From NCBI RefSeq assembly GCF_000488275.1, contig NZ_KI530762.1, positions 2,188,753-2,252,752 on the forward strand: DNA of 64,000 bases, given 5' to 3'. A program made the translations under genes and the position numbers. Positions 51,462 to 59,741 of the stretch are shown piece after piece. Numbering within the stretch: the first letter of the stretch is position 1; each line of letters opens with the position of its first letter. Source of the DNA: Acinetobacter brisouii CIP 110357 (lineage in GTDB: Bacteria > Pseudomonadota > Gammaproteobacteria > Pseudomonadales > Moraxellaceae). A model generated the notes under the pieces. The model was not told where the DNA came from. It did no database searches and saw nothing but the letters and a program-made list of their open reading frames with translations.

Positions 51462-52793
51462 GTGGAATATTTTGAGCGACATCAAGGCGGCGAACGTGCC
51501 ATATTGGTCAGTGTTTCAGTCAATATGCTGAATGATCTTGATGACGAAGAGTTCAGCCTGTTGGCAAAATCAGCAGGTGCTGAAATTTTACATCACATGA
51601 CTGCTCAACGCGTAAAACCAGACCCTAAACTATTTGTAGGTTCGGGAAAAGCAGAAGAAATTGCAGCATTGGTCGCAGAACTTGAAGCAGAACTGGTTAT
51701 TTTCGATCATTCACTCTCGCCCGCTCAAGAACGTAACTTAGAGCGCATTTTAAAATGCCGCGTGATTGACCGTACTGGTTTAATTTTAGACATCTTTGCA
51801 CAACGCGCTCGTACCCACGAAGGTAAATTACAAGTTGAACTGGCACAGCTTGAGCATTTATCGAGCCGTCTCGTGCGCGGCTGGACGCATCTAGAACGGC
51901 AAAAAGGCGGGATTGGTTTACGTGGACCAGGTGAATCTCAGCTTGAAACAGACCGTCGCTTATTACGAATTCGTATGGGGCAGCTCAAGGAAAAACTCGA
52001 GAAAGTCCGCCAAACCCGTAGTCAAGGTCGTGCTGCCCGCCAAAAGGCCGCGATTCCAACCGTGTCATTGGTAGGTTATACCAACGCCGGAAAATCCACA
52101 TTATTTAATATTCTGGCTGAGAGTGAGGTTTATGCAGCTGACCAACTGTTTGCCACACTCGATCCAACCTTACGGCGTTTAAACTGGGATGGAATTGGCG
52201 CTCTGGTACTGGCTGATACCGTAGGTTTTGTTCGTGACCTGCCTCATTCTTTAGTCGAATCCTTTAAAGCCACTTTAGAAGAAACTCTGGAAGCGACCTT
52301 ACTGCTACATGTCATCGATAGTAGTAGCCCAGACATGCTTGAACAAATTGATGCTGTTGAATCCGTGCTAAAAGAAATCGGGGCTGATGTGCCTGTACTA
52401 CGAGTTTATAACAAAATTGACTTAAGCGGTGACGAGGCAAAAATTATCTATGCCAAACCACACCAGCCAGAGCGAGTTTATGTCTCAGCCCATAGCCAGC
52501 AAGGATTAGCGCTATTACGTCAAGCGGTACAAGAGTGCCTAATGGGGCAAATTCAAAACTTTCAGCTCAGTTTAAAACCTGCTTATGGCAAACTCCGCAC
52601 CCAGCTTTATGCACTCAATGTGATTCAATCAGAACATTATGATGATCACGGCAACTTGCTGCTTGATGTGATTATTGCACCGCACAAACTTGAAGAACTG
52701 ATTAAAAAATTGCATTTACCTTTACATGAAATTTTAGGTGAACGTGCCGTTCAGTTTCAGGCACCGCTCGAAGAGTTTGAAATTAAACCTTAG
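51462..52793 (+). CDS. hflX: GTPase HflX
   Basis: 443 residues. The N-terminal HflX domain contains LFVGSGKAEEIAAL, DRTGLILDIFAQRARTHEGKLQVELAQL and the glycine-rich IGLRGPGESQLETDRR. The G domain has VGYTNAGKSTLFN (205-217), ADTVGFVRDLPH and VYNKIDLSG. HflX splits stalled 70S ribosomes, especially in heat stress. The start is GTG at 51462, with a weak AGG about 8 bases upstream. hfq, the usual neighbour, is not here. The lrgA-like gene follows about 80 bases later on the same strand. Confidence 0.92.
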   Translation: MEYFERHQGGERAILVSVSVNMLNDLDDEEFSLLAKSAGAEILHHMTAQRVKPDPKLFVGSGKAEEIAALVAELEAELVIFDHSLSPAQERNLERILKCRVIDRTGLILDIFAQRARTHEGKLQVELAQLEHLSSRLVRGWTHLERQKGGIGLRGPGESQLETDRRLLRIRMGQLKEKLEKVRQTRSQGRAARQKAAIPTVSLVGYTNAGKSTLFNILAESEVYAADQLFATLDPTLRRLNWDGIGALVLADTVGFVRDLPHSLVESFKATLEETLEATLLLHVIDSSSPDMLEQIDAVESVLKEIGADVPVLRVYNKIDLSGDEAKIIYAKPHQPERVYVSAHSQQGLALLRQAVQECLMGQIQNFQLSLKPAYGKLRTQLYALNVIQSEHYDDHGNLLLDVIIAPHKLEELIKKLHLPLHEILGERAVQFQAPLEEFEIKP

Positions 52794-52874
52794 ATCGGTT
52801 AAAACTGGAAAAATAACGTTTTCTAGCCAAGGGCTGTGCGATCTTGACAGCCCCCAAACCACGAAGATCTCACC

Positions 52875-53246
52875 ATGAATGGAATAAAAACCATCGACTG
52901 GCAAGCTTGGATTGCCAATATTTCGCTCATCATTTTATTTCGTGAAGCTGCGTTATGGATCATGACGCAACTGCATTTCCCTGAACTGGGCAATCTGACT
53001 GGCTTATTGGCGCTCCTTCTGGTTCTCAGTATCTGGCGCAAGTTCCGCCCGATTTCACTACGCCTGATCGACAGCAACAACAAAATCATGCGGGAAAGTG
53101 CCTTCGCCTTTTTACCCGTCTGTGCTGGCTCATTGATTACCCTTGTACATATGGGCAAAGAAATTCCACTATTTCTTGTGGTCTTGGTGGTAAGTACCCT
53201 GATTCCACTTTGGGTTTACGCCAAAATGGCCAAACGCTGGCTATAA
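52875..53246 (+). CDS. lrgA: CidA/LrgA-family membrane protein
   Basis: 123 residues, four hydrophobic segments, no signal peptide. The LRLIDSNNKIMRESAFAFLPVCAGSL stretch is typical of the LrgA/CidA holin-like family. It lies 10 bases upstream of the lrgB gene, the standard pair. In Staphylococcus the family modulates murein hydrolase activity; in gammaproteobacteria its role is not settled and may involve export. Confidence 0.83.
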   Translation: MNGIKTIDWQAWIANISLIILFREAALWIMTQLHFPELGNLTGLLALLLVLSIWRKFRPISLRLIDSNNKIMRESAFAFLPVCAGSLITLVHMGKEIPLFLVVLVVSTLIPLWVYAKMAKRWL

Positions 53247-53256
53247 GGAGCAATTC

Positions 53257-53925
53257 ATGAATATTGTACTGTTTAGCTTTGCAATCACCTTGGTCGCCTA
53301 TCTGATTGCAAAATTGATTAGCCGCTATGTACCGCGCGTTCCCGTTTTAGTGATTGGTATGTTTTGTGTTGTGGGGCTTCTGGCTGTCGTGGGCTTACCT
53401 TATGAACAATATATGCAAGGCACACATGATGTTTTTGGGCGATTGCTCGGTTATGTGACGGTTGCACTCGCGATACCACTGGCCACCATGCGCTACGATG
53501 ATTTACCTCTCAAATCTTTAACAGGTATTTTGGTCTTTGCCAGCGTCAGTGCGGTTGCCCTCCCCATGAGCCTTGCTTATCTGCTACATATGGCACAGCC
53601 TACAATTTTGGCATTTGCCACTCGTGCAGTGACGACACCGATTGCAATTAATATTGCGACCTTACTCGGCTCACCGATTGGTTTAGTGATTTTGATTGTG
53701 ATTTTATCAGGGCTGATCGGCGCAAGTTTCTCGGGGCTAATTTTGCGCCATATTCATGATGAACGTGCTTCAGGATTGGCTTTAGGACTCGCAGCACATG
53801 CCATTGGTACCGTACAGGCATGGCAGCGCGGTTCAGTTGCGGGTCGCTATGCTGCTTTTGGCATGGCAGTGAATGGGGTATTTACCGCAATTTGGCTACC
53901 TATTGTGATCCATTTATTACATTAA
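53257..53925 (+). CDS. lrgB: LrgB/CidB-family membrane protein
   Basis: 222 residues with about seven hydrophobic segments. LrgB marks: the VPRVPVLVIG N-terminus, VTVALAIPLATM, ATRAVTTPIAINIATLLG and the ASGLALGLAAHAIGTVQAWQRGSVAGRYAAFGMAVNG block. It pairs with the preceding lrgA gene. The family forms a membrane complex tied to cell lysis or metabolite export in other bacteria. Confidence 0.88.
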   Translation: MNIVLFSFAITLVAYLIAKLISRYVPRVPVLVIGMFCVVGLLAVVGLPYEQYMQGTHDVFGRLLGYVTVALAIPLATMRYDDLPLKSLTGILVFASVSAVALPMSLAYLLHMAQPTILAFATRAVTTPIAINIATLLGSPIGLVILIVILSGLIGASFSGLILRHIHDERASGLALGLAAHAIGTVQAWQRGSVAGRYAAFGMAVNGVFTAIWLPIVIHLLH

Positions 53926-54030
53926 CTCATGAGTTCTCACTTCGGGAGTGAGTGTGATTGTTATTGCTTTACTTCTCTTTTAGAATAATTTTTGCTCATT
54001 CAATAGGGAAATTACAGAGGAGCGTTGAGC

Positions 54031-54471
54031 ATGTGGAAATTACCACTCATTTTAATTTTGTCAGCCTGTAGCAGTCTGAGTTTTGCAACGGATATTCGTG
54101 GAACTTGGAAACAAATCGATGATAAAACTGGATCGCCTAAAGCATTTATTCAGATTCGTCAGGAAAAAGACGGCAATTATATCGGGAAAATCATCAAGGT
54201 TACCCCACGACCAGGTTATGTACCCAAAGAAACCTGTATCAATTGTCCTGCACCATATAACAACAAACCCATTTTAGGTTTAGATATTATTCATGACTTA
54301 AAGTCTATGGGTAATGACAGCTATGGCGGAGGGAAAATCCTTGATCCTCTAACTGGCAAAATCTACAGTCTCAAAGGCAAGTTGCTCTCAAACGGACGTC
54401 TGTTACAGTTACGTGGCTATTTGGGTATTTCAACACTTGGACGCACTCAGGTCTGGATTCGAGAAAATTAA
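54031..54471 (+). CDS. DUF2147 domain periplasmic protein
   Basis: 146 residues from the ATG at 54031, 8 bases after GAGGAG. A Sec signal peptide (LILSACSSLSFA) precedes a DUF2147 domain: IRGTWKQIDDKTGSPKAFIQIRQEKDGNYIGKII, then C-x2-C in ETCINCPAPYNN, GLDIIHDLKSMGNDSYGGGKILDP and RGYLGISTLGRTQVW. Members are small periplasmic beta-barrel-like proteins with no assigned function. LSAC could be read as a lipobox, but the signal cut before TDI is also plausible. Confidence 0.8.
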   Translation: MWKLPLILILSACSSLSFATDIRGTWKQIDDKTGSPKAFIQIRQEKDGNYIGKIIKVTPRPGYVPKETCINCPAPYNNKPILGLDIIHDLKSMGNDSYGGGKILDPLTGKIYSLKGKLLSNGRLLQLRGYLGISTLGRTQVWIREN

Positions 54472-54478
54472 ATTCTAA

Positions 54479-54509
54479 TCAAAGCGATCATCATACAATG
54501 ACCGCTTTG
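54479..54509. terminator. Imperfect hairpin between the DUF2147 gene and apaH
   Basis: AAAGCG-A-TCAT / ATGA-C-CGCTTT with one mismatch, lying between convergent stops. The T tails are short, so it is a moderate terminator candidate. Confidence 0.4.
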
Positions 54510-54513
54510 AGAT

Positions 54514-55356
54514 TTAGATGAGAACAGGATTCTCTACAGCGAACAACTTTCGGTCTTCCAGGCGATATGCCAATAATGTTCCACCCCACACACAACCACC
54601 ATCCACACTTTGTACCTGTGCACTGATGGTTTTGCCTGCCAACGCTGCCCAGTGTCCAAATACAATCTGGTGCGTACGGGTAGTCAGACCATCAAACTCA
54701 AACCACGGTAAAAAGCCTTTTGGCATCGGAGCATCTAGACTATCTTTAAAAGAAAACTCCAGACGACCTTCGGCATTGGTCAGACGCATACGGGTCAAAT
54801 AGTTGGTAATGGTGCGCAGCCGCTCATGTCCTTGCAGATGATCTTCCCACAAGTCAGGCATTGCCCCATACATTTGCGCCAAAAAAGCATCAACAACAGC
54901 AAAGTCTTCATGCCCAATCACTGCCTGAACTTCCTGTGCCAGCTCTGCTGTTTGCTCGGCTGACCAAATACACGGAATACCCGCATGGGTCAAAATCGTC
55001 TTTTCATTTGGAAACAGGCAAAGCGGTTGGCGACGCAACCAGTCAATCAGCTCATCACTATCAATGGCATCAATAATGTCTTGAGTCAGGTCTTTGGCTT
55101 TGGTTTTTTTGATATTACGCGCACATGCCAGCAAGTTCAGGTCATGATTACCCAAAACTGTTGCCGCACTACCACGCTCTACCAGTTTCTTGACAAAACG
55201 TAGCGCTCCTAAAGAATTTTCACCACGTGCCACCAAGTCACCCGTGAACCAGAGAAAATCTTGATCAGGATCAAACTGAATTTGTTTGAGTAACTGTTTT
55301 AATGCTTCAAAGCAGCCTTGCAGATCACCAATTACGTAGTTATAGCGTGTTGTCAT
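54514..55356 (-). CDS. apaH: Bis(5'-nucleosyl)-tetraphosphatase, symmetrical
   Basis: 280 residues from the ATG at 55356, which follows the rsmA TGA after one base (TGAAATG), so coupling is likely. PPP-family phosphoesterase motifs: GDLQGCF, WFTGDLVARGENS and VLGNHDLNLL. A C-terminal VDGGCVWGGTLLAYRLED completes the site. It hydrolyses Ap4A to two ADP and is also known to decap Np4-capped RNAs. apaG, present between rsmA and apaH in E. coli, is absent here. Confidence 0.93.
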   Translation of the reverse strand: MTTRYNYVIGDLQGCFEALKQLLKQIQFDPDQDFLWFTGDLVARGENSLGALRFVKKLVERGSAATVLGNHDLNLLACARNIKKTKAKDLTQDIIDAIDSDELIDWLRRQPLCLFPNEKTILTHAGIPCIWSAEQTAELAQEVQAVIGHEDFAVVDAFLAQMYGAMPDLWEDHLQGHERLRTITNYLTRMRLTNAEGRLEFSFKDSLDAPMPKGFLPWFEFDGLTTRTHQIVFGHWAALAGKTISAQVQSVDGGCVWGGTLLAYRLEDRKLFAVENPVLI

Positions 55357-55357
55357 T

Positions 55358-56170
55358 TCAAGCAACCATTTGATCGGAAAGTGCAACAAACTGTGCCAAT
55401 GTCAAGGTTTCTGGGCGCGCCATCGGGTCAACACCTGCCTGTTCGAAACCATCTTCACGCAGCATGCCTTTTAAGCTGTTACGTAGCGTTTTTCGGCGCT
55501 GAGTAAACACATGAGAAACCAATCGTGTCAAAGCCTGTTCATTTTTTGCCACAATCGGTTTTTCAACATAAGGAACTAGACGGAACACAGCACTGGTCAC
55601 TTTTGGCGGTGGATTAAATGAACCTGGTGGTACTTCAAACAAGAAGGTCGGCTGGCAATAATACTGAATCATCACCGACAAACGCCCGTATTCCTTGGTA
55701 TTCGGTACAGCCGTGATGCGATCCACCACTTCTTTTTGCAACATAAAATGCATGTCTTTGACTTTGCCGCCAAATTCCAAGAGATGAAACAACAAAGGAG
55801 TCGAAATGTTATACGGCAAATTCCCCACCACACGCAGTGGGCGACCTTCCTGAAAAAGCTGACTAAAATCAAACTTTAATGCATCGGCTTCAACAATAGT
55901 CAAACGCTCAGGATGCGGTACACGATTCGGCAAACCTGCTGCCAAATCACGGTCTAATTCAACCACCGTCAAGGCATCACATTCACCAATCAACGGTGAA
56001 GTCAACGCTGCTAAACCTGGGCCAATTTCAACAATATTGTCACCTGTACGTGGATTGACAGAGCGTACAATTTTGGCAATCACGCGCTGATCATGCAAAA
56101 AGTTCTGCCCGAAGCGTTTCCGCGCCTGATGCCCTTCTTCTTTCGGGTTTAGGGCATTAATTTGATACAT
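55358..56170 (-). CDS. rsmA: 16S rRNA (adenine1518/1519-N6)-dimethyltransferase
   Basis: 270 residues from the ATG at 56170. Motifs: ARKRFGQNFLHD, NIVEIGPGLAALTSPL (AdoMet), VVELDRDLAAGL and the catalytic VVGNLPYNIST. It dimethylates two adjacent adenines in helix 45 of 16S rRNA. It is between pdxA (20 bases upstream) and apaH (1 base downstream), the conserved pdxA-rsmA-apaH order. Confidence 0.95.
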   Translation of the reverse strand: MYQINALNPKEEGHQARKRFGQNFLHDQRVIAKIVRSVNPRTGDNIVEIGPGLAALTSPLIGECDALTVVELDRDLAAGLPNRVPHPERLTIVEADALKFDFSQLFQEGRPLRVVGNLPYNISTPLLFHLLEFGGKVKDMHFMLQKEVVDRITAVPNTKEYGRLSVMIQYYCQPTFLFEVPPGSFNPPPKVTSAVFRLVPYVEKPIVAKNEQALTRLVSHVFTQRRKTLRNSLKGMLREDGFEQAGVDPMARPETLTLAQFVALSDQMVA

Positions 56171-56189
56171 AGACAATTTCCAAGAAAAA

Positions 56190-57161
56190 TTATAACGAGT
56201 GAGCGAGGCTTAGTGCCAAATCGACCGCGACATGCAAGCTAGAACTTTTTGCCTGCCCTGTACCTGCGAGTGACAGCGCTGTGCCATGGTCAACCGAAGT
56301 CCGAATAAATGGCAGACCTAAAGTAATATTGATCGCTTCACCAAAACCTTGTGATTTTAACACAGGTAAGCCCTGATCATGGTACATGGCAAGTACAGCA
56401 TCAGCATGTTGCAAATGTTCAGGAGTAAATAAAGTATCGGCTGGCAAACATAAACTGAGCTGTTCACCCTGTGCGCGATACTGTTCTAAAACAGGATTGA
56501 TCACGTCGATTTCTTCATGGCCCAAATAACCACCTTCCCCTGCATGCGGGTTTAAACCGCAAACCAGAACACGTGGCTTTGCAATTTGAAATTTACTTTT
56601 TAAATCATGCAGTAAGATATCAATCACTTGCTGTAAACGGGTTGCGGTAATAGCATCAGCAACCTCACGCAGAGGCAAATGAGTCGTGGCTAAAGCGACA
56701 CGCAGGGTTTTAGTAGCGAGCATCATCACCACACGCTCTACACCTGCAAACTCCTGATAATATTCGGTATGTCCACTAAAATGGATTCCCGCATCATTAA
56801 TTACCGATTTTTGCACAGGTGCAGTTGCAACCCCAACACTTTTACCTTGCATGGCATATGCAGCCGAACGACGCAATTGTTCCAAAACATAAGCTGCATT
56901 TTGAGGATTCAATTCACCCAAAACCACATCTGTATTTAAAGGTACATGTTCAACATATAGTTGCCCTTGTGGCAAAACCTCAATTTGTCCTTTATATTCA
57001 ATCAGTTCGATTTTTTTTTGCAGAACATTAGCGCGATCTTTCAACATTTGAAGATCAGCCAGCACCACAATCGGGCGCTCATCTGTTCGATCAGCCAAAC
57101 TTAAACAAATATCTGGGCCAATTCCTGCAGGTTCACCACTGGTGACATATAAAGGGAGCAT
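56190..57161 (-). CDS. pdxA: 4-hydroxythreonine-4-phosphate dehydrogenase
   Basis: 323 residues. Family marks: LYVTSGEPAGIGPDICL at the N-terminus, GHTEYYQEFAG, VCGLNPHAGEGGYLGHEEIDVI and AMYHDQGLPVLKSQGFGEAINITLGLPFIRTSVDHGTALSLAG. The His residues that bind divalent metal lie in these blocks. It oxidises 4-phosphohydroxy-L-threonine in de novo pyridoxal-5'-phosphate synthesis. It is first in the pdxA-rsmA-apaH operon. Confidence 0.95.
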   Translation of the reverse strand: MLPLYVTSGEPAGIGPDICLSLADRTDERPIVVLADLQMLKDRANVLQKKIELIEYKGQIEVLPQGQLYVEHVPLNTDVVLGELNPQNAAYVLEQLRRSAAYAMQGKSVGVATAPVQKSVINDAGIHFSGHTEYYQEFAGVERVVMMLATKTLRVALATTHLPLREVADAITATRLQQVIDILLHDLKSKFQIAKPRVLVCGLNPHAGEGGYLGHEEIDVINPVLEQYRAQGEQLSLCLPADTLFTPEHLQHADAVLAMYHDQGLPVLKSQGFGEAINITLGLPFIRTSVDHGTALSLAGTGQAKSSSLHVAVDLALSLAHSL

Positions 57162-57627
57162 GGCTTTCTCTTACTTTTTCGAAAATTTTACCTATTATAA
57201 AATTTCTGCCATCAAAGTTCAGTGTCTATATTGGCAAAAGCCTTAAAAAATACTCCGTACTGACAATACAAATTCAGCGTTTTTGCCTATAACCCACGAC
57301 ATTGCAATATAAAAGCTACTTTAGCCCTTACTCATTTCAACAAAGCGAATACCATCTTTTCAATCAGCTCGCTTAATTTTATCAGCTACAACATAAGTTT
57401 TTATTTATCTTCATTATTTTTGAGTTTAAATATCAATTTTCCCATAACACGCAAATATACAAAAAATACTGCACGAAAAGCTTTTTATTTGTCTGCAGTT
57501 GACTTAAAATACAGCGCTTGAAATTCGTATTTTCATTTGTGATTCTTAACGTTTTCGTTTAGAATCGCGTCTCCTTTTGTTTGGACAGATTCCATAGTCC
57601 AAACCAACTATAATAGGTAGTGGTTTA
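57162..57627 (+). other. Promoter and leader region of rplM-rpsI
   Basis: 466 AT-rich bases without an open frame. Two items stand out: a promoter at 57537-57565, and a leader with a perfect 8-bp hairpin GTTTGGAC / GTCCAAAC (57579-57604). The second half of that hairpin can pair instead with the TAGTGG region at 57617-57622 beside the start codon. The rest shows nothing clear; a pdxA promoter must lie at the left end. Confidence 0.6.
57537..57565 (+). promoter_or_regulatory. Probable promoter of rplM-rpsI
   Basis: TTGTGA at 57537-57542 and TAGAAT at 57560-57565 are separated by 17 bases. A leader of about 55 bases would follow before the rplM ATG. Confidence 0.55.
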
Positions 57628-58056
57628 ATGAAAACTCTCAGCGCTAAGCCTGCTGAAGTTCAACACGACTGGTACGTTGTTGATGCTTCTGGCAAAACTT
57701 TAGGTCGCCTTGCGACTGAAATCGCTCGTCGTTTACGCGGTAAGCATAAAACATCTTATACTCCTCACGTTGACACTGGCGACTATATCGTTGTTATCAA
57801 TGCTGAAGAAATTCAAGTGACTGGTAAAAAAGCACTTGATAAGAAATACTATCGCCATACTGGTTTCCCTGGTGGTATCCGTGAGACTAACTTCGAGAAG
57901 TTAATTGCTCACAAACCTGAAGCTGTTCTTGAAAAAGCAGTAAAAGGTATGTTGCCAAAAGGTCCTCTTGGTTATGCAATGATCAAAAAAATGAAAGTGT
58001 ACGCTGGTACTGAGCATCCACACGCTGCTCAACAGCCACAAGTTTTGGACATCTAA
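57628..58056 (+). CDS. rplM: 50S ribosomal protein L13
   Basis: 142 residues, standard length. Recognised by [31 protein letters not shown] and [22 protein letters not shown]13 is an early-assembly 50S protein and represses its own operon in E. coli through the mRNA leader. rpsI follows after 12 bases. Confidence 0.98.
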   Translation: MKTLSAKPAEVQHDWYVVDASGKTLGRLATEIARRLRGKHKTSYTPHVDTGDYIVVINAEEIQVTGKKALDKKYYRHTGFPGGIRETNFEKLIAHKPEAVLEKAVKGMLPKGPLGYAMIKKMKVYAGTEHPHAAQQPQVLDI

Positions 58057-58068
58057 GGGATACAGCAC

Positions 58069-58455
58069 ATGGCTACTAATTATGGTACAGGTCGCCGTAA
58101 GACCGCAACTGCACGTGTTTTCTTGTCAGCTGGTACAGGTAAACTCGTTATCAACAACCGTACTTTAGAGCAATATTTCGGTCGTGAAACTGCTCGTATG
58201 GTTGTACGTCAACCTTTAGAGCTTTTAGAAGCTACTGAAAAATTTGACCTTTACATCACTGTTGCTGGTGGTGGTATCGGTGGTCAAGCTGGCGCGATCC
58301 GTCACGGTATTACTCGTGCATTAATCGCTGCTGACGAAACTTTAAAACCTGTTCTTCGTCAAGCTGGTTTCGTTACTCGTGATGCTCGTGAAGTTGAACG
58401 TAAGAAACTTGGTTTACGTAAAGCACGTAAACGTCCTCAATTCTCTAAACGTTAA
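58069..58455 (+). CDS. rpsI: 30S ribosomal protein S9
   Basis: 128 residues, standard length. Marks: [20 protein letters not shown] at the N-terminus, [19 protein letters not shown], and the basic tail [18 protein letters not shown] that reaches the P-site tRNA. It is the second gene of the rplM-rpsI operon and is followed by a terminator. Confidence 0.98.
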   Translation: MATNYGTGRRKTATARVFLSAGTGKLVINNRTLEQYFGRETARMVVRQPLELLEATEKFDLYITVAGGGIGGQAGAIRHGITRALIAADETLKPVLRQAGFVTRDAREVERKKLGLRKARKRPQFSKR

Positions 58456-58479
58456 TTCGTTTTCCGAATTGGACAAAAG

Positions 58480-58504
58480 ACCTCGGTTTTACCGAGGTTT
58501 TTTT
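58480..58504 (+). terminator. Intrinsic terminator of rplM-rpsI
   Basis: Stem ACCTCGGT / ACCGAGGT with a short T loop, followed by seven T, 25 bases after the rpsI stop. Confidence 0.88.
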
Positions 58505-58602
58505 ATGCCCGATATAATGTACGAACTGTGTCAAAACCATGACATGATGCAACAAAAATCGGTATAGTAATCTGTGTACTAAGAAATATTTAGAGCTTTG
58601 TT

Positions 58603-59013
58603 ATGTCTGATCAAGAAATTAATTTAACCCCTACACGCCCATATTTGGCACGCGCAATTTATGAATGGATTTGCGACAATCAGCTTACGCCTTATCTCTT
58701 GGTCGATGCGACTCAACCGAACACCAATGTTCCTGCACAATTTGTAAAAGATGGGCAAATTGTCCTAAATACCGCACCGCATGCCGTACATCAACTACAC
58801 ATGGACAATCAAGCCATTAGCTTTTCTGCTCGTTTTGGTGGTGTAGCACAAAATATTTATGTGCCATTTGCAGCGCTTATTGGAATTTATGCACGTGAAA
58901 ATGGTCAAGGACTCTTTTTTGATGCCAGCGAATATGCAAATATAAACCCAACAACAGAACAACCAGAACCAGAAACACCAAAGAAAAAATCAAGTTTAAG
59001 AATAGTCGATTAG
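58603..59013 (+). CDS. sspB: ClpXP specificity-enhancing factor SspB
   Basis: 136 residues. The substrate-binding fold spans about 8-110 (TRPYLARAIYEWICDNQLTPYLLVDA, QIVLNTAPHAVHQL, FSARFGGVAQNIYVPFAALIGIYARENGQG). An acidic linker and the C-terminal ClpX-binding tail KKKSSLRIVD follow. SspB delivers ssrA-tagged and other substrates to ClpXP. In many gammaproteobacteria it follows sspA, but no sspA is in this window; here it follows rpsI. Confidence 0.92.
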   Translation: MSDQEINLTPTRPYLARAIYEWICDNQLTPYLLVDATQPNTNVPAQFVKDGQIVLNTAPHAVHQLHMDNQAISFSARFGGVAQNIYVPFAALIGIYARENGQGLFFDASEYANINPTTEQPEPETPKKKSSLRIVD

Positions 59014-59032
59014 TGCCTTTAAGGAGGAGTTT

Positions 59033-59686
59033 ATGGCTTTTGATTTATTTCATTATTTTGCTGAGCAAACACGAATTCAAAAGCCTCAGCTTCTCAGTCA
59101 ATTTTCTCCAGAAGAACGACAAGCCCTGTTGCTCGAGTTAAATGCTTTAGCCTTAGGCAAACTGATCACCGAATGGCAGCAAAATGCCAGTCATGTCTAT
59201 CTGGAATTACAGCAGCAAGATCAACTGTATATTCAGCAAGTCGCACGGCACATGACCACATCGATACATAATAAATCGACGCTGAGTAAACTCGACTTTG
59301 AACAAGGCCTCAAAGAAGTATTGTCACTACAACTTGCTGAGCTCAAACAACTGGATGATACAGGACATTTAGGGCAAAAAGGACTCAATGAATTACTACT
59401 TGGGCAAATCAGCTATTTATCTGGGCAAGCTGAAGACTGGGTTTGGACAACAAATACCTTGATTCAACTGATTGGCTCTAAACCTGTTGAGACAAAACAG
59501 GTATCATTAGACGAAACAATCAAGGAGTTTAATCACATGGTTTCTCATGCTGACCATCACGACGATCATCAAGTTGCCGAGCCTACTGTTGCAACGATTC
59601 CTACTTGGGCAAAAATTCTAGAACCCGCTGTCGGTCTAGTGATTATCGGTTATTTATACTGTGCTTATCAGCAAATTGTTGGTTAA
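59033..59686 (+). CDS. Tail-anchored helical protein of unknown function
   Basis: 217 residues. AAGGAGGAG lies 5 bases before the ATG, a near-perfect Shine-Dalgarno. The sequence is mostly helical and Gln/Leu-rich (SQFSPEERQALLLELNALALGKLITEWQQN), with no signal peptide. One hydrophobic helix lies at the extreme C-terminus (EPAVGLVIIGYLYCAYQ). A His/Asp-rich segment (HADHHDDHQ) precedes it. I recognise no family. It starts 19 bases after sspB and is probably cotranscribed. It could be a membrane-attached partner of protein quality control; that is inference. Confidence 0.7.
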   Translation: MAFDLFHYFAEQTRIQKPQLLSQFSPEERQALLLELNALALGKLITEWQQNASHVYLELQQQDQLYIQQVARHMTTSIHNKSTLSKLDFEQGLKEVLSLQLAELKQLDDTGHLGQKGLNELLLGQISYLSGQAEDWVWTTNTLIQLIGSKPVETKQVSLDETIKEFNHMVSHADHHDDHQVAEPTVATIPTWAKILEPAVGLVIIGYLYCAYQQIVG

Positions 59687-59700
59687 ATAATTGACCCATA

Positions 59701-59730
59701 AAAAAAGCCAAGATCAACTTGGCTTTTTTT
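59701..59730. terminator. Bidirectional terminator between sspB unit and ygiQ
   Basis: Stem AAAAAAGCCAAG / CTTGGCTTTTTT with a 5-base loop, between convergent stops. Both strands have T tails. Confidence 0.9.
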
Positions 59731-59741
59731 ATTTTTAGACT

